A stretch of DNA of 64,000 nucleotides. Origin: Flavobacterium panacagri. GTDB lineage: Bacteria > Bacteroidota > Bacteroidia > Flavobacteriales > Flavobacteriaceae. This document shows positions 62,895 through 64,000 of this stretch, one piece after another. Where the stretch lies: contig NZ_CP119766.1 in the NCBI RefSeq assembly GCF_030378165.1, positions 310,001-374,000 on the forward strand, read 5' to 3'. The notes under the pieces were generated by a model that did no database searches, was not told the origin of the DNA, and saw only the letters and a list, made by a program, of their open reading frames with translations. The stretch's first letter is position 1. Each line of letters begins with the position of its first letter. The translations under genes were made by a program, and so were the position numbers.

Positions 62895-62932
62895 CTTTAT
62901 ACTTTTTAGTTATGTTCTTATTTTTTTATGTT

Positions 62933-64000
62933 TTAATTTATATTCTCAGCTATATACTTTCCTCTTAGAATGCAGTCATCTGTCCAATAATATTTCCATT
63001 GTCCAAATCTGCCTGCTAAAATTATTTCCCCTAATTTATTACTATCTTTTGTTACTTCTTTTTTAGCCCAATCAGTTGCAGGAGCCAAATCATCATTTTC
63101 TCTTACTAATCCAAAACCCGCTAGATAATCAAGAATTGTATTTAATGCTTTTTGTCTTTTATGATCAAACACAACATTAGCATATTTAATATAGTTAGTG
63201 TTAACTTCTTCTATACAGTTCTCATTTTTAATAAGCCTCATTTCTACAAGTTCTTCTCCTACTTTATTAATAATTTGTTCTATACTTTCTTCTTGTTCTT
63301 TATATTTTGAAAAATAAACTTCGACCTGAATTCCGCACTTGCCTTCAACTCCGTTATTAGGTGATAATAATTCTGTAAAATTGATTCTAGTCGAATATTT
63401 GTCATCATCATAAACATATAACCAATGTGAATCAATTGTTGCAGGATGATTAATTACAAAATTTAACAATAAAAGTTCAGAGCAAACCAAATCTTTAGCT
63501 GCATTTTGTATTTTATCGCTTGTATCAAGAAATTTTACAAATTCTGGCAGAGGCAGTGTATTAATAAGTTTTGCATACTTTTGCTCCGTACCATCCGTAA
63601 AATAAATGGTTTTTGACTCCAGATTTATTCTATTAACACATTTGTTAAATTGGACATTCATATCCCTTCTCAAAAGATTGGTATAACTATTATATCCACC
63701 TTTTTTTGGGTAACGAACACTCGTAATATAATGCGTTGATTTATCAAGGGGACCTTCAAATCCCTTTTTAACTGTTTCAACATCTGGAAAAAACACTCTT
63801 TCACCTACCCAATCTGTAGACAGATATTTTGGATCTAATGTCCAGTATTTTTTTGTATATGATTTTACAAATTTATTTGAAAACTCATCTCCAAATGCTA
63901 ATTTAATCCATTCGTCATAATTAGCTGGCTGGTCATAGTTATTGTTTTTTTTTCTAGTTTCCAAAAAATCAGAAAGACAATTAGATCTTACGGGTTCTGG
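62933..64000 (-). CDS. FAD/NAD(P)-binding amine-oxidase-like protein (5' end beyond window)
   Basis: The minus-strand frame stays open to base 64000, so the start lies past the right edge; 355 codons are visible. The visible part has the C-terminal half of an FAD-dependent amine-oxidase or UDP-galactopyranose-mutase-like protein: YATNRxx-type KYAKLINTLPLPEFVKFL and a final GEIILAGRFGQWKYYWTDDCILRGKYIAENIN segment (read in parts) matching the FAD-contacting C-terminal G-R-F-G-x-W. The nucleotide-binding N-terminus is off the window. Such proteins occur in polysaccharide loci, but this one's reaction is unknown. Confidence 0.65.
   Translation of the reverse strand, partial: PEPVRSNCLSDFLETRKKNNNYDQPANYDEWIKLAFGDEFSNKFVKSYTKKYWTLDPKYLSTDWVGERVFFPDVETVKKGFEGPLDKSTHYITSVRYPKKGGYNSYTNLLRRDMNVQFNKCVNRINLESKTIYFTDGTEQKYAKLINTLPLPEFVKFLDTSDKIQNAAKDLVCSELLLLNFVINHPATIDSHWLYVYDDDKYSTRINFTELLSPNNGVEGKCGIQVEVYFSKYKEQEESIEQIINKVGEELVEMRLIKNENCIEEVNTNYIKYANVVFDHKRQKALNTILDYLAGFGLVRENDDLAPATDWAKKEVTKDSNKLGEIILAGRFGQWKYYWTDDCILRGKYIAENIN

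Noticed and set aside
1..64000. CRISPR array, transposon, phage, tRNA or rRNA gene
   Set aside because: No regular repeat-spacer pattern, transposase, integrase or RNA gene shape was seen on either strand when reading through the window.

Overview
The window is from a member of the Bacteroidota, most likely Flavobacterium or a close relative. Four things point that way: strong AT richness, a PorV/PorQ-type protein of the type IX secretion family, Bacteroidota-type promoter elements (TAnnTTTG) and little sign of Shine-Dalgarno sequences, and a housekeeping block of recQ, kdsD, tatC, AhpD-like and lptB. No transposase, phage gene, CRISPR array, tRNA or rRNA was seen. No stretch longer than 300 bases lacks a gene; the largest gaps are 4690-4850, 6433-6623 and 41645-41784, and each holds regulatory structure.

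Layout. (1) 1-8863 is housekeeping and envelope: recQ (cut by the left edge) diverges from kdsD-tatC-AhpD-like-lptB. Then come a membrane-anchored GH25 muramidase and pssA on the minus strand, and a PorV2-like protein and a DUF4105 protein on the plus strand. (2) 8864-41644, all on the minus strand, is a dense surface-polysaccharide locus. In transcription order it starts with an ABC exporter (Wzm/Wzt), then two methyltransferases, a long array of GT2 and GT4 glycosyltransferases, an acyltransferase-3 and a nonulosonic-acid module (NeuB plus a NeuA-HAD fusion) bracketed by two MBOAT/SGNH pairs. It ends with more glycosyltransferases, an O-antigen ligase/polymerase and an initiating polyprenyl glycosylphosphotransferase. 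(3) 41785-64000, also minus strand, holds nucleotide-sugar and Wzx/Wzy genes: an FAD oxidoreductase (cut by the right edge), an RfbH-type E1 dehydrase, a GT2, Wzx, a protein of unknown function and Wzy. Next are the LfnA/WbpG-HisH2-HisF2 amidotransferase set, FnlA-cupin-FnlB-FnlC with a WbuB-like transferase, a WbpV-like reductase, a WbpL/WecA-like transferase, a DegT aminotransferase, RfbC-RfbD-RfbA and a CapD/PglF-type dehydratase. A strong hairpin separates parts 2 and 3.

How they work together. Part 3 can make UDP-L-FucNAc and probably convert it, or the sugar after transfer, to the acetamidino form (L-FucNAm). It can also make the last steps of dTDP-L-rhamnose and 4-keto/4-amino UDP-HexNAc derivatives. 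The WbpL-like enzyme would start the unit on undecaprenyl phosphate, with flipping and polymerisation by Wzx/Wzy. Part 2 has its own initiating transferase, its own polymerase/ligase candidate and an ABC exporter, so two export routes sit next to each other. The nonulosonic-acid module lacks NeuC and may make KDN rather than Neu5Ac. Two membrane O-acetylation pairs next to it suggest an acetylated product. These pathway assignments come from gene content and are inferences.

The least explained parts are the paired MBOAT/SGNH genes around the NeuB/NeuA fusion (one SGNH lacks the usual Asp), the unknown proteins at 21947-23344 and 58019-59185, the exostosin-like protein, the cysteine-free RecQ zinc region and the nested repeat terminator after lptB.
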